DNA of 64,000 nucleotides from Basidiobolus meristosporus CBS 931.73. Its lineage: Eukaryota > Basidiobolomycota > Basidiobolomycetes > Basidiobolales > Basidiobolaceae. The stretch covers positions 78,239 to 142,238 of the forward strand of contig MCFE01000178.1 in the NCBI GenBank assembly GCA_002104905.1. The letters are read 5' to 3'. Positions 12,701 through 25,468 of this stretch are shown here, piece after piece; the stretch's first letter is position 1, and every line of letters begins with the position of its first letter. The position numbers were made by a program, and so were the translations under genes. A model generated the notes under the pieces. The model did no database searches and was not told the origin of the DNA. It was given only the letters and a program-made list of their open reading frames with translations.

Positions 12701-12831
12701 TTAAGGCCGATTCGGTTGTAGATATCCTAGAGAAAACGGATGTGAACTGGTGGAAGGCCCAGTACCAGGGCAATGTTGGTATGATCCCCGCAAGATACGT
12801 TCAGCAGTTGGTGGTTGGGCTCTCCCAATAG
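9758..12831 (+). CDS. EH domain - coiled coil - two SH3 protein
   Basis: Probable endocytic scaffold. Exons that fit in frame are 9758-9881, 9941-10027, 10097-10160, 10220-about 10506, and about 10580-12831; the donor of the last intron is uncertain. The third donor (GTCCGT) is weak but gives the right frame. Exons 2-4 encode an Eps15-homology fold: KYRALYNDN, then THLWSLCDIRSSGSLSLPEF, matching the EH helix-loop-helix pattern. Roughly 10820-12000 encodes a long, highly charged coiled coil. A proline-rich linker follows (12030-12150). Two C-terminal SH3 domains follow: the first about 12451-12630 (TLYPY, EEWWYG, GWFPKNYV), the second about 12641-12810 (RVLYDYEE, NWWKAQ, MIPARYV). EH plus coiled coil plus SH3 is an intersectin-like order, compact and with a single EH. 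Fungal Pan1 and Ede1 have EH domains but normally no SH3 domains. Function in actin-linked endocytosis is inferred from domains only. Confidence 0.85.
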
Positions 12832-14035
12832 CCGCTCGCACCGAAGCGCTTGTTGTCTAGGATCGCGACACCGCGTTCAAGACTCCATATATGCGTCAAC
12901 AAGATGGACGAGCCTCCACAGATTGTTGGCAATTTTCTCTTTGTCTTGATTAACATATATAACAATATATAATTCACTCGACTTTAATCTCCGTATATTA
13001 CATATCCTTAACCCAACCCTTCCAACCCGGTCTCAGACTCCACTCAAAAGACGACTTTCTGGTAACGAATAAACTCCCAACTGAGGTCATGCCAATGCGA
13101 GCCCGTTGCTGTGCTGTGGTTGGAGGAGTTTGCATGCATTGTGGTGAGGCCTGGAATGCAGCCCACAATTGGCCAGGACAGATCCACTATCCAAAGCATC
13201 GTCGGCAGCCGCGGATAGGTTGGCCCACACTGCCTGGAAGATGAGTTCATCTAGTTGGATGCGGCACGGCATCTGAGCAAATGGTTCCCTCTCATTGGAG
13301 GGAGTGCGCTGTGTTCAGGAGCATGATATTACGATGGTTAGGTGCCATTAAAGCGGAAACTTTGTTTGAGAAACTCATCACACTATGTCACAGCCAGTCT
13401 CACCGGATCCTGGCCATCTAACTTGATTAGTGGGCAGTGCACGAGTCCGATGCTGTAAATGAGCATTTGAATCATGGTTATAAGGTCCACACTAAACAGA
13501 GGGATCTGATATGGGCCGATGTGAGTGGGTTATAGGAGAAATACTGGAGTGATGCAGAGTATGTTATATCAGCGCGTGAAGAGTCACAACTTCCCTGCAT
13601 TTCGGAATCAAATGACTGAGGGGAATTAATTGGGCAAGGGGATCGGACAAAGTAGAGGATTCACTTGAAAGCTAAGAACGCCTGGTGTTAGTTACATGTT
13701 TGTTTGTGATATGTGGGCTACTTCGGAGTATGTCATGGCCTCTGTGTTTTCTTTATATACCAACTTGCATCCTGGGCAGCTCCTCAAACTTTGGAAGCTT
13801 CGAATTTTCTCTCTGGGCATTTTATAGCCAAAGTTATATGGACGCCAACCTGTTCGCGTCCACGATAGAATTTCATCACTTATATCCAACCACATTGTCA
13901 TTTGTACACACCCGCCCATATATAGCGTTCGATAAAGGAACCCCGGCGCTACTGTAAAACGTTCCGATTTGCTAACCCAGTGATATAGAGCTACGGAACA
14001 GATCCAAGAACGAAAGCGGTATCCATCTGCGCAAG
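12832..14035. other. Spacer between EH-SH3 and chitin synthase genes
   Basis: No gene is seen. The left part must hold the 3' end of the EH-SH3 transcript; an AT-rich stretch with several TATATA runs lies at 12940-12990. The right part should hold the chitin synthase promoter; TATATAG occurs at about 13918-13924, roughly 110 bp upstream of the start codon. Confidence 0.45.
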
Positions 14036-17000
14036 ATGCCAGACGCTTCTATACATTCCGGTGCTGGCTTGCACCGGAAGAAGACCCTAACCCGTCCCGA
14101 CCGTAACCAGGCACCAGCGCCTATGGTAAGCGGCGACCAGACTCGAAAATCCCTTGACCCGTGGGTGGTCTTTTCCAATGTTGTTACTTTGTGGGCACCA
14201 GGCTTCCTGTTGGCCAGATTTGCAGGGATGGAGGAAAAGGCAATGCGTCAAGCCTGGAGAGAGAAGGTGGCCCTTTGTATGGTGATAGCTGGTGTATGCT
14301 CTATAGTTGCTTTCCTGACCATAGGGCTGCCGTTTGTATTCTGTCCTAAAAGCACGCTGGCGGATCTAAGAAACTTCAGCCAGATACATTCTAGTGCACC
14401 AGGTATGAGCCTTCGTCCGTTAACTACATTTGGACTGTTGGAAAGCTAAATTGTCAACTTCAAGGGATGGTTGGAATTGGGGGCATCATGTATTCCTTGC
14501 AAGATACGAAGTCCCTCCCTAAAGTGAATCTGGAGGCCATCCCGCCAGGCACAGACATAAGCAGCCTCTTCGACAGGTCCAGCAAGTTTGCAGCAGCCTG
14601 TCAAGACCCAAAGCTCTCGAACTATACTGCGTTCAGTTTTGACCCGTGCGCTCCGCACGAGCAATACAAGGGGTGCCAGTTCCCCCCGATCGAAGAAGCC
14701 ATTGAGAAGTACGGGATCGTCAGTACTGGTAAGAAGGTGGGCTACGATTGGGACGACGTTCCGGAGAATTTCGTCGTGATCGACGGGAACGTCCTGAACT
14801 TTAATCCATACCTCAAGGCGTATCCCACATCCATACCAGGCGATCCAATCGATGAAGCTATTCGCGAGTCTATCTACCAAGGAGTTGTGGACGCCACCAG
14901 GATATTTATCCGTAGACCGGCGCTGCAATCCTCCATAAAGTGCATGCAGAGGAAATACTTCGCCGGCTATCTTAGCAAAGCCACACCCGGGTGCTTCGGT
15001 GTGAAACTGTTTTTCATTGTGTCGATGGTGATCATCTTGGGGGTGGTCCTCAGTCGATTCATCATGGCGGTCATCTTCGACTGGTTCCTGTCCTTCGATC
15101 TGGCTAAACCGCCATCAAAGTCAGCGCCAAAGCCGCTGAAAATCTCTCAGAGCACCCCATGGATCCACTCAAATAACTCCTCGAGCACCTCAATGGCCTC
15201 GGGACAAACGCTGGTCGAAACGAACGATCTGTTCACCGTTCTCTTGGTAACCTGCTACTCCGAGGGAGAGAGCTCGCTTCGATGCACCATCGAGAGCCTG
15301 GCGGTTACCGACTACAGCGACAGGCACAAGCTTCTCTTCATCATTGCAGACGGGATCATTACCGGTAGTGGAAACGATAAAAGCACCCCGGACATCTGTG
15401 TTGATCTGATAGACATCGACCCTGCCTTCTCTAACCCGGAGCCGCAAAGTTATGCTGCCGTCGCTGCCGGATCAAAAAGACACAACATGGCCAAGGTGTA
15501 TGCCGGCCACTTCAGTATGTACACGCTCACGCCATGGCCCAGCTCGACAGTTGTCTAACCAAACACAATTCATTCCATAGATCATCAGGGACACCGTGTT
15601 CCCACCGTGGTCGTAGTCAAGTGTGGAAACCCAGAGGAGCAGGATCAGCCAAAGCCGGGGAATCGAGGCAAACGAGACTCTCAGATTATCCTGATAAACT
15701 TCTTCAGTCGAGTCACCTACAACGACCGAATGACTCCTCTTGACTTCGACCTGTTTCGGAAGATCAATCATCTGATGGGAGTAACCCCCGACTACTTCGA
15801 GGTGGTATTAATGGTAAATATCATATTGGCATTCGTCGGTGCAGCTTTCCCCGCTCTGACACCTCCTTGTAGGTAGACGCTGATACCAAGGTTTATCCGG
15901 ACTCCTTGCAGCTTCTATTGAACTGTGTTCAGAACGACCCTTTAATCATGGGGCTGTGTGGAGAAACTAGAATCGCAAACAAACGTGACTCATGGGTTAC
16001 GGCTATCCAGGTGTTTGAATACTACATCTCGCATCACTTGGGAAAAGGGTTTGAATCGGTCTTCGGTGGTGTCACCTGTCTTCCTGGGTGCTTCTGCATG
16101 TACCGGCTTAAAGCGCGTAAGGGAGACAACGACTGGATCCCCATCATCACGAAGCCGGAGATTGTTCAGGAATATTCACAAAATGTGGTTGAGACCCTTC
16201 ATCAGAAGAACCTTCTCCTCCTTGGAGAAGACCGTTTCCTAACCACGCTGATGCTAAGAAACTTCCCCAACCGTAAGATGATGTTCGTACCGCAGGCGAT
16301 TTGTAAAACCGTCGTTCCGGACTCCTTCAGTATTCTGCTTTCGCAACGTCGCCGATGGATCAACTCGACCATCCACAATCTCCTCGAACTCGCGCTGGTT
16401 CGAAATCTCTGCGGAACCTTCTGCTTCTCCATGCAGTTCGTGGTTGTTATGGAGCTAATCGGAACAGTGTCGCTGCCTGTTGCCATCATCATGACGTTCA
16501 TCCTCATCGCATCACTAGCACGAACCCAGTTCACCGATGCCGCCAGCTACTTTCCGCTAATACTCCTCCTGCTTATATTGTTTCTGCCCGCCGTGCTGAT
16601 CCTGATCACCACCAGAAAGGTCATCTACATCGCCTGGCTATTTATTTATTTATTGGCACTCCCGATCTGGAACTTCGTCCTTCCGGTATACGCGTATTGG
16701 CATTTCGACGATTTCTCTTGGGGTGAGACTCGGTACGTGTGCCATGCTTCCACTCAAGCCGTATATATGCCCAATTCTAACCTTCTAACCGCAATCATTT
16801 AGCAAAGTTGAAGGGGAAAAGCGAGGAGAAGACCACAGCAAGAAGGATGGCGAATTCGATGCGTCTAGTATCACCTTCCGACGATGGGAGGACTACGAGC
16901 GGCGTCGAATTCGAGGCATCCGACGACAGGAGCGTAAAAAGCAGCAAGGAAGAGCCGCGACTCGGCTGCATCATCAGCCTACTGCCAGCGATGGCGAGTC

Positions 17001-17133
17001 CATGAAGGGATTGATGGTGGATACGGACAACAGCAGTGAATCCTATTTTGACGGAGACTCCTCCAGGAGCATATCCCCCGATATAGCGATCCCTCACGCG
17101 GCATACGGAGTTCACAAACGGCCATATTTCTGA
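14036..17133 (+). CDS. Chitin synthase, class IV-like (Chs3 family)
   Basis: Membrane glycosyltransferase that polymerises UDP-GlcNAc into chitin. The join 14036-14402, 14465-15514, 15581-15813, 15873-16732, 16803-17133 is in frame, has GT-AG introns of 59-70 bp and gives 946 residues. The N-terminus has two hydrophobic segments, then an approximately 150-residue non-cytosolic region, and a third segment ([17 protein letters not shown]) before the catalytic domain. Catalytic features are the CYSEGE...LLFIIADG stretch, VDADT at 551-555, EDR at 669-671 and QRRRW at 708-712, the hallmark of processive chitin synthases. Several C-terminal membrane spans ([18 protein letters not shown]) follow, then a basic WEDYERRR segment typical of Chs3-type tails. 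It is somewhat shorter than yeast Chs3. No myosin motor or cytochrome b5 domain is fused, which argues against class V/VII. All key residues are present, so it should be active. Confidence 0.95.
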
Positions 17134-19377
17134 GCAGCTTGGCTTGCCACTCCTCCAAAAATATATTCCTTATTTAATTCATCGTATTTCAACTCGAGGT
17201 TGTCTGTAACATAGTTCCGCACTGAGAGAGCGTGTGTTTTGTGGCTTTCCCATGTTCGTAAATTTTCCCTGTTCTTTTATGTCTCGTATTCGTGTTTAGA
17301 TTTAGATCACAGCTATGACTATATTTAACATGTATTCCTCGGCATTGGCCGCTCAAAAATGAAAACTTGAAACGACTTTGAGCCTGGTTCGAAACCCCTG
17401 CGTCAATTGGTCTTGTCGCGTAGGAAGGGCGACGAGTGTGGTCAGAACACACCATCGAGCCGCTTCATCTGCACCTTAGGCCCTGGCTTTGGCTGTGCTC
17501 AGGGTTCATGGAGGCTTATATATTTGGCAGGTCAGCCCTGAGAGCCTCCGGTCTAGTGTGCACACAAAGCCTGTGTTCCAGAAGTGACCTTTGAGCAATC
17601 TACGGTTTCGCCACTGTAAAACGTGATGGTATCCCTGGCGTGGATCCCCACCAATTGCTCTCGCAATTCCAAACCTAGTTACACTCCAACGACCACTGGA
17701 GGTCACGAGCGGCCATCTAATCTGGATTCCCATTCTGCAGGGCTGGTTGGGTATTGCTTTGATCAAATGTTCCAGTTACGAGCAGCCATGGAATTCCGAC
17801 ACAGAGTGCATGCTAACTATTACGAGGTTCATTGCGGCTGGCCCGCCTATGAGGGAGCATGGGAGACGTGCTTGGCGGAGGTGGGTCCCGTTCGAGTGTG
17901 ATGCAAACGTCCACTCCGTAACTCAACCATCATTCCATACAACCAATCTCTAGCTGCCTACTGCCATATTAGTCGCCAGAGCCAGATTAGATGGTGTTTC
18001 AATCACGGACGCACACAGACAAATATTTGTACCACGTGTCTACTTAGTAAATACAGTGTCAATAATATCTGAGAGCCTCTGTGGAACGCTCGGTATTTGC
18101 TCCCCCATCATCGCCCGTATAGTCTGCTTGTGGAATGGGCTTGGCGTGACTAATTCCAGTTGCGGAGCCCTGTTACGCCATGAATTCAGAAACCTGTGCG
18201 TATGTTTACTGTTATTGCCGAGACCAACCTATATGGAGAAGGGACATTGCAGGTTACCCATGAAGGTTGAGCAGGTTAGGTCAACCATGATGTGGCATCC
18301 CCCAGACACCGCCGCCTTCCAGAAGAATTTGTGTAAATCATGGACATCTAAGGAAAGACAAAGCCTGAATGCAAGCGCAGAGGCTTCAGGTTGTGGCAGG
18401 GCACAAGCAGCAGCATGCCGAGCACAGTGAGTCCTCAACGGCCGGGGTGGCCCAACCAAAAGAGATTGGCGAGGTGAGGTGGAAGTGGAGTTGGGATTGG
18501 CAGAAGCGAAACTGGATTTCGTTCGGAACAAGGGCCCGAATGCGATCAGGATCATGAAAGCGGTTGAGGCCTCATTAGCCGTCCGTCGTCCACCAAGGCA
18601 GATGCTGAGGTGTGGGAGGGCCCTTTCGAAGGGACTCCCTGCTTTCGCAATCGAGTCGGGATTTTAACCACGATTTGCACAATAGAGTTTCAATGTGAAA
18701 CCTCAGTGACTCAATCCACCAACTGTCACATTGACCAGTGGTGTTTGCATCGCTCGGGCACAAACCTGATTAGATTCTGGCTCGCCCTTGGGTGGGATAG
18801 CGTGGCTCGCCTGACTATGCTTTGGGGTGCACTTCCTGGCTCAGTGGTTGGGGATTGTTGAACAAGCTGCTCATCGCCATCGTTCAGCGCTATATGCCCT
18901 TATCAGCTTGCGTGTTTTTGCTGGTGTCCTGCATCTATACGCTCTGGATCCTCGCAGAGATGAAAAAGTCAACAATCGCCCATGGAAAAGCCGAAATCTG
19001 CATCTGGCTATGGGATGGCAATCAGTGGCGTACGATTGAATTGGTGGAGGCTGCTCGCCTTCCACAGTGCTTATCCATGCTCTTGAGCTATCTTCATATG
19101 ATTCCTGTATCACCGTGATTGAGGCTCAGTGATGTTGTTGTATGCGATCGAGGGAGTTATGTAACCCTGACTCTACACCTCTCCATGAGATGCAAACACC
19201 GGGGAACCCGTATAAATCGCCTTCACAGCCTTGTGGGGGTAGGATTCTCTTGGTCTTCTTGCTCCACTTGTGCTCGACACAGGCTAACCACAACCTAGAG
19301 GATTTCTGTAGTTGAGCAGCTTAACTGTGACTGCAATCCGGTCAACCTGATAGAGAGGTCCATGAATTCCATGACAA
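17134..19377. other. Spacer, no supported gene
   Basis: About 2.2 kb of mixed-composition DNA without a recognisable coding region. A TATAAAT box at about 19210-19216 lies some 165 bp upstream of the PAS gene start and is its likely core promoter. A GGTTCGAAACC at 17386-17396 resembles a Pol III B box but has no matching A box. Confidence 0.45.
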
Positions 19378-20400
19378 ATGTTGGACCCCTCGTTAACCAC
19401 ATATTTCTCCATCCACGAAGCTACTGCTGACATTCGCAGCATTTATCATTCCGAGAGCGTAGTGGATGTTTTGGGATATGAACAGGACCAGGTCTTGGGA
19501 GTTTCACCCTACGAGTATTGTCACCCAGATGATGTTCATTATTTTAAAAAAGCCATTGACGAGTGTATTCAAAAGCAAAAAATAGGAGCCACACTGTACG
19601 TGAGGTTAAGGATAGAAGGAGGCTGGGCGGAGATAGAGTCGGTCTTCAATTTCTGTCATAATATGTTCATCCTGGCCCATAGATTAGCACACAAAGGTTT
19701 GTAGTACATAATACCTAGCGTAGCTGACATTTCCGTTGATGGTCAGTACTTCTAGAGAAACTCCCTGACTGCGTGCAACTAGCGCCGCACCGTATTCCCA
19801 AGGTAAGTCGAAAGTTCTTGGCCGTCTACCAGAGTGGAAGCGCAAAGCCCCGCTTGCTTTTTGCTTGAATATTAACACGCCATTCCTTAGAGTGGACGAC
19901 CGAGCCGAGGGGGCACAGCGCTAGAGTTTATCCACCCGCTTGCTCATCCCACTGAGTATGCTCTTAAGACGAAGCCTGAACCGCGCATTGGTCTGGTGCT
20001 AAACCGTTTCTCCTACTTCTGCTACGTCCAATATTGCAGTGATCTGGTGGGATATATGTTCGGCATCAGCCAGAGAGATATATTGGGCAATTCTTTCTAC
20101 AACTACGTCCACGAGGAGGACACGGAGAAATTGGAGGAGGAAATAACCAAGATCAAGGTGAACAACGGGTTTTGCGTCGTCTCGTTCACCTTTGTCTCTG
20201 CCTACGGAAATGTCCTGGTTCAAGGCTGCTTTTCGGCTACGATGGATGGGATCGTAGGGGTTCTTCGTCCGGGGAACACCGAGTTCGTTGCCCATCCTTG
20301 TAAATACAACGCATGTAGTAATCAATTAGACGAGAAAGAAGAGGAAGGTGCTGAGGAGAGGTTCATACAGATGGCAACTGAGGTTAAGAAAGAAAACTGA
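19378..20400 (+). CDS. Small double-PAS domain protein
   Basis: Join 19378-19696, 19756-19802, 19891-20400 stays in frame, uses GT-AG introns (the second donor is a perfect GTAAGT) and gives 291 residues. Exon 1 encodes a PAS fold: SVVDVLGYEQDQVLG followed by YCHPDDVHYFKKAI, the classic PAS strand-helix-HPDD pattern. Exon 3 encodes a second PAS repeat: YCSDLVGYMFGISQRDILG and NYVHEEDTEKL. No LOV flavin motif (GRNCRFLQ type), zinc finger, kinase or other effector domain is visible. The tail is acidic (EKEEEGAEE). It could be a sensor or a dimerisation adaptor for a larger PAS regulator such as a White-collar-type complex; ligand and partner are unknown. The 5-bp-level choice of exon 2 rests on phase agreement. 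Confidence 0.8.
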
Positions 20401-21625
20401 TGTGGCTAGGTTGACTGGAACCCTCCTAAGTTTGTTTAGAACGGTATACATGTTTCGTGTGTCATCCCGCGACTGTCTTACACGGGATCGATTTTGAAAC
20501 ACGCAATTGCGAATCTCAGGGGATCACCCGTTTGATATGCCACCAAACCACGGCACATGTAGAAATGGCCGAATACTCTCAGCCCAATGAAAGCTAGCAT
20601 GCTGGTCGACTTTTTCAATAATAGATGTTCTCGAAGATGAATTGTGCTGCCTTGATTCCCCTGTGGGATGAACCGGTGTTTGTGCCATCTCACAGGCGGA
20701 ATCAGGTGTTTAGGCATGGCATTCAAAGACTTCATATTGTATTTGCACCACCAGTCTACCGTAGTCACATTGGAATGCAGCCAGGGCCAAGTGACAAGCT
20801 TGCGCCTTGTTGGTGTGTTCAATAAACAGATCTGGCCTACTCGGCTCATCATTGTCGGGCACTTACTGGGTTGCCAAGGAGGTGTTGCTCCAGCCATACT
20901 CGGCTGGGTTGAAGGGAAGGCCCGCAAGCCCAGTCATACAACTGACCTAACCCCTACTTCGTGGTCGCAGCGGGATCCCTTTCGGAAAACAGCATCGCAC
21001 CATACAAGGTGGCAGTTGGACCTCTCCTTGAATCTCACTGGAAATGTTCCAGAGCTCCATACAGAGATCTCCAGTTGGCTCTGAATCTGCTGATACTTCT
21101 CTGGATATCACAGTCTCTTACATGGCCTGTAACGGACGCACGTCGCGAATGGGCCAATTGTTTATGAGTGGCGATACTTGTATTTCAACAAATGCACCAG
21201 AAATCACTTCAATCAACTCTACCAATGGTCGTCGAAAAGGATGAATCGCTGTTGATGCGCACACTTGCCTGGTACCAATCAAATGTGGCCCATCAACAGC
21301 AATCCCGATTTACGACGGAAGGTGTCGATCATGTAAACGGTCTGGGTGTCATGAAGGCGTGATTCAGGGTGTGAGGTGCGAGGGCAAGTGGATTACTACA
21401 GGGGCGATGATGATCTCGATTCATTAATTTATTAGAAAAATATCGATTGGGAAATATACATAGAGGATTCGATCAATCAGACGATCAATCAGCCTATAGC
21501 CATAAGTGAAACGATGAATTGGTTGTGAGGATAGTTGTGATACGATCTAATGGTTACGTTCTCATCTCATATACATGCCTGATAAGAGGTTAACTAGGAT
21601 CTGATGCATGCCAAGGCGCTCGTGC
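20401..21625. other. Convergent spacer
   Basis: No gene is seen. It separates the 3' ends of the PAS gene (plus) and the zinc-cluster gene (minus), so both terminators should lie here. The right half (21400-21600) is AT-rich with repeated ATCGAT/ATCAATC runs. Confidence 0.4.
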
Positions 21626-24134
21626 TCAAGAGGGTTCGCCCATGCTGGATGGCGACCACATCCCTTGCATGTTCATTTGGTTCACGCCATTCGTGTGCGA
21701 GTTATCCAGCATATTTTGGTCCATGTATTTGTTCCATTCTTCGACATCCATGGACATCGGGAAGCTATTGAAGAACAGCGGGCTCTCATTGATGCCGACG
21801 TTGTTGGGCGGGACACTCATGTATGGCTGCACATTGTTGGGATAGAGCGGGAGCTGGTTAACGGGTGTGTAGCCGATGTTGTTGCCGTCGTTATGGGGGG
21901 TATTGCTATACATGGAGTCCGCAAGGTTGAAGTTGTTGGGGTTGTTCACGTTGGGCGTAAAGTCGAATGAGTTTTCAACATACCCAGCGATGGCTGGCTG
22001 TGATACCGTGCTAGCAGGGCTAAGCATGACCGGAGAACGTCCAATGCTGTCCGAGGAGCCTGGAGTGTGTGCCGAGTGGCGGACGGAATACTCGGAGAGC
22101 AGCAGCATCACATCCGAATCGTTTCTTTTCGAGGGAACCGGCAGGATGTTGGATGGGTTGGGGCACGGAATCTCGTTCTCCAAAAGCTCGGGCACCAAAT
22201 TGCCCCGGTCACCGATGGTGATTTTCCGCTCGCTGAAGAGCTCTTTCAAGAAGACCAGACATGCGGTGGCTCCGAAAGAAGACATCGAGTACTTTTCGAG
22301 AATGTCAATGCTGACCACTAGATTGATGCGCGCTGCCTGAGCCAAGGCACGAATAGGCGAGAAGATGTTGAAGAGATATACACTGTTCGAGTTGTACACC
22401 CCAATCACCTTCAAAGGTATTCCGGTGATACGGTTCTCTTGTAGTGCCCGATCCTGCATGAAGGTGATCATGTTCGCAGCCCGAGTGCAAATGGCAAGCG
22501 ATGGCTGGTTGTCGAGGGTCTTGATTTGGTCGAGCTTTGGCAGGAAAGGGCGATGCAGAAGTATAAGGACCGTGTAGTAGAGCGTGCATATGATCTCGGC
22601 AAATGGGGTGTTGGCGCTGCTTCTGACGTTGTAATCGAATTCCGAGGGCAGGGCAGATTTCCACTCGTACAGCGCCTTGTTAAGCACTATGAGCATAGAG
22701 CTAACCCTAGAGGAAGATAGAGTGCGCACGGCATATATGGTCTTTAGAACTCTTCCGAAAATGAAGCTGAGCTTGATCAGCTGCACAAAGTATCTCAACG
22801 AGACATCCGAGTGCGCCTGCTGGGGGGATGGCAGCTCTTGACTGTTGTCGCTGGACATGGATGCCCCTCTATGAAACCCGGTTGGCTCTTCTTCACTGGT
22901 GTACACCAGCTTGGTGTCGAAGTCGTTCTCGTCGATCGAGATTGGTCGACCAAGGCTAGCACTGATAATCCGATCCACCACAAAGCATGCCCACCACACA
23001 CGCTTTCTGTTCTCAATTTCTATGAAATCCATGTTGCTGCGAGAGGCTTTCTTCAGATGGCGATGCAGGCCTATGTCTTGAGCCATCCGGATGGCCATTC
23101 CCAGGAACAACCACCCATCGCTAGAGAAAATTGACATCAACAGCAGCGCTTGGACAGTGGTCACCCGCGAGACTCGATACTGCTTGTCCAGCAGGTTCTT
23201 GGCGCGGTTGAAGAAGACGTCTCCCGACGAGCCGACCTTGGTAGGATTTGAGTATAGATCGCTATTTCCGGAATGGATACAGGCGATGGCCAATGCGGCA
23301 TTGACTAGGATAGCTGGGGGCTTGTCATTGCTGTAAATTCTTCTTAGGAAATCCCCTTTGTGAAATAAGGGCAGATATGGGTGGAATCTTTCAAAATAGA
23401 TTTCTAGAAGCTGGCTGAGCATCTCAGGAGTGAGGAAATCAATTGAAGGGTCGCACATAAGCTCAAACTCGATCTCTGGATTGCTTGAGCCGCCAGGCGC
23501 TTTCAGGTATTTCTTTTCGAACAAGGTGCTGTTCTTGTAGAACTTCCCCTGATTCAGCAGATACATGCCAGAGCTTGGGCCGAAGTATCTACACCGGTTT
23601 CGGTCTTCAAGGCTAAGGTTATGCACGCTAGCTTCGAGCTCGTCGTCTTCGCTCTCACTATATTTGGGGCACCATTGATGTTAACAAGTGATGAATAAAA
23701 GTGGCATAATATCCCTCCTACTCTGATATGGGGACGTCCTCGATGTCGTCAGGCACTAGAAATTGCTCTTCCACCGGCTCTTTTTTAAGCTTGGCAAGGG
23801 ACAGCCGCTCCTCCTCGCCTAAGGGGTCGCTTAGTCCCTGCAATTGTGCAAGAAGATTCTGTGCAATCGTAGGCTGCGTCTGGACGAGTTTATTTACTGT
23901 CGATTCGATCTGCATCAGTCGAGATTCTAACACTTCATTAAAATCTCTATATGAAGTGCGTCGATTGAGTGAATCGGTATAGGTACAATCGTAATCAAAC
24001 AAGAAGCAACTTTTGCATTTTGGCTTCGCTCCGTCGCACTTGACTTTTCTCTGGCGACACATGTCACAAGCTCTCCCTATCCTTCTCCTTCTCTGGGGAA
24101 CCGGACCTGTGGTTTGCTCATTCTTAGAGGCCAT
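21626..24134 (-). CDS. Zn2Cys6 transcription factor with fungal-specific domain
   Basis: Nuclear DNA-binding regulator of the Gal4-type family. Exon 1 is 24134-23722 and exon 2 23657-21626; the 64-bp intron (GTAGGA...ATATAG) joins them in frame to give 814 residues. The zinc binuclear cluster has Cys at 23, 26, 33, 40, 43 and 50 (spacing C2-C6-C6-C2-C6-C), preceded by a basic run RRRRIGR. A short coiled linker (residues about 75-95) may mediate dimerisation. The fungal-specific transcription factor domain starts near FHPYLPLFHKGDFLRRI and includes MAQDIGLHRHL and RVWWACFVVDR...GRP, characteristic of that family. The C-terminal 130 residues are Asn/Pro/Ser-rich and low complexity, a plausible activation region. 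The target pathway cannot be read from the sequence; no obvious cluster surrounds it. Confidence 0.93.
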
Positions 24135-25468
24135 ATTGTTCTGAACGATGGTTAAACAGCAGAGAGAAAATAATCTAAGTATACTTCATATAACATATGA
24201 GAATCTTATGCATGATTCACCATACCTGGTAACCCATATTCAGACTGCCAAATCGAAGGATTTTTTTGGCCCGGGATTTTAAATGGGCCTTCCTGTATGG
24301 GAAAATTGAAGCGTTCACATTGTTCCAAGTGATCCTGACTGATCCTCGATGTCTCTACAGTAACCCAAGAACATTCCGGTGTTCGCTATTTGTTTGTGTT
24401 AGGTCCAAGTAGCCCAGCAAGCTCAAACAGGTACCCTTCTACCTGATGCTAGCCATGATTCAGGCTAAATCCGGATCTTTCGGAGTTCAGCTCAGTGTGG
24501 TCTTTCTCAACCGGGCTAGAGGCTACCCCGCCCTTGATTGATCTCATGGAGCGATCAGGCGATTAATTCCTCACCCGACTTCGATCGAAGCCATGATCGA
24601 TCACCGCCGGGGAATGCACTACATCTTCGTGACAGTGTCTGTGATTAGGTCATGCTGAGTACAGACTTCGCCCCTCCTGCCACACGTAATGATGAATCTG
24701 GGCAAGACACAAGAGCATGAAGCCGCACCGCGCGGATACAGACAGATGGCAATTACCTGGTGTGCGCATTTTCTAGGATTCGGAATCACACGTGTGAAAC
24801 ATGATGTCACCACTACCTACTGCAACATGCTATCAAGTATGGGGTACGCTGTTGCTAAATTGACATATTGTACAGTCACATCAAGGCCGGATCAAAGTCA
24901 CCCTTGACAACCAATGGCAGGCGTAGAGGGTGGAGCCTAAATTGAAAAACAACGACCACGTATAGGGATTCCTCGATATATCTCCATGACTCTGTAGAAC
25001 CTTCCTCTATCTAGCCACCAGGCGTGGACTGCTCATTTCCGTGCCAGCGACTCTACCTCAATATGTCACATTTATGGTAGGAGGCGATGTATCTTTGCAT
25101 TCGGTCACCAGTCATCTGTCTTGATTTCTATTGGATACATCACACGGCTTCAGGATCAGCTTTTTAACATTGCGATGATGCCTGAAGATGCTCAATTTTA
25201 CTCAGGGCTTAAACCAGATCTCCTGCGTCTGAGTCGAGACCAATCCACTTGCAAGTCGAAAACCGAAACGGAGATACAAAGATGAGTACATCAAACCGCA
25301 TCACGTGATTTGCGGCAAACCTTATTTAAGCCTCGTTGAAACAAGGGGATAAAGTAGCACCATCATTTCAGATTTTGCCTGACTATTAAATCACGCCTCC
25401 TGGATCCACGTCGCCTTACTTGTTACCCACAACCTTGTCTCCCTGAGCATTTCTACACCGCGACCACA
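24135..25468. other. Divergent promoter region
   Basis: Shared upstream region of the zinc-cluster gene (minus) and the acidic-repeat gene (plus). A TTATTTAAG motif at about 25321-25330 lies some 140 bp upstream of the plus-strand start. The final 80 bp before that start are C/T-rich. No other gene is supported. Confidence 0.45.

Noticed and set aside
14446-14928. Minus-strand open frame inside the chitin synthase gene
   Set aside because: It overlaps an exon encoding conserved chitin synthase sequence and has no recognisable domain.
17386-17396. Possible tRNA gene from a B-box match
   Set aside because: No A box at the tRNA distance upstream and no cloverleaf pairing could be found.
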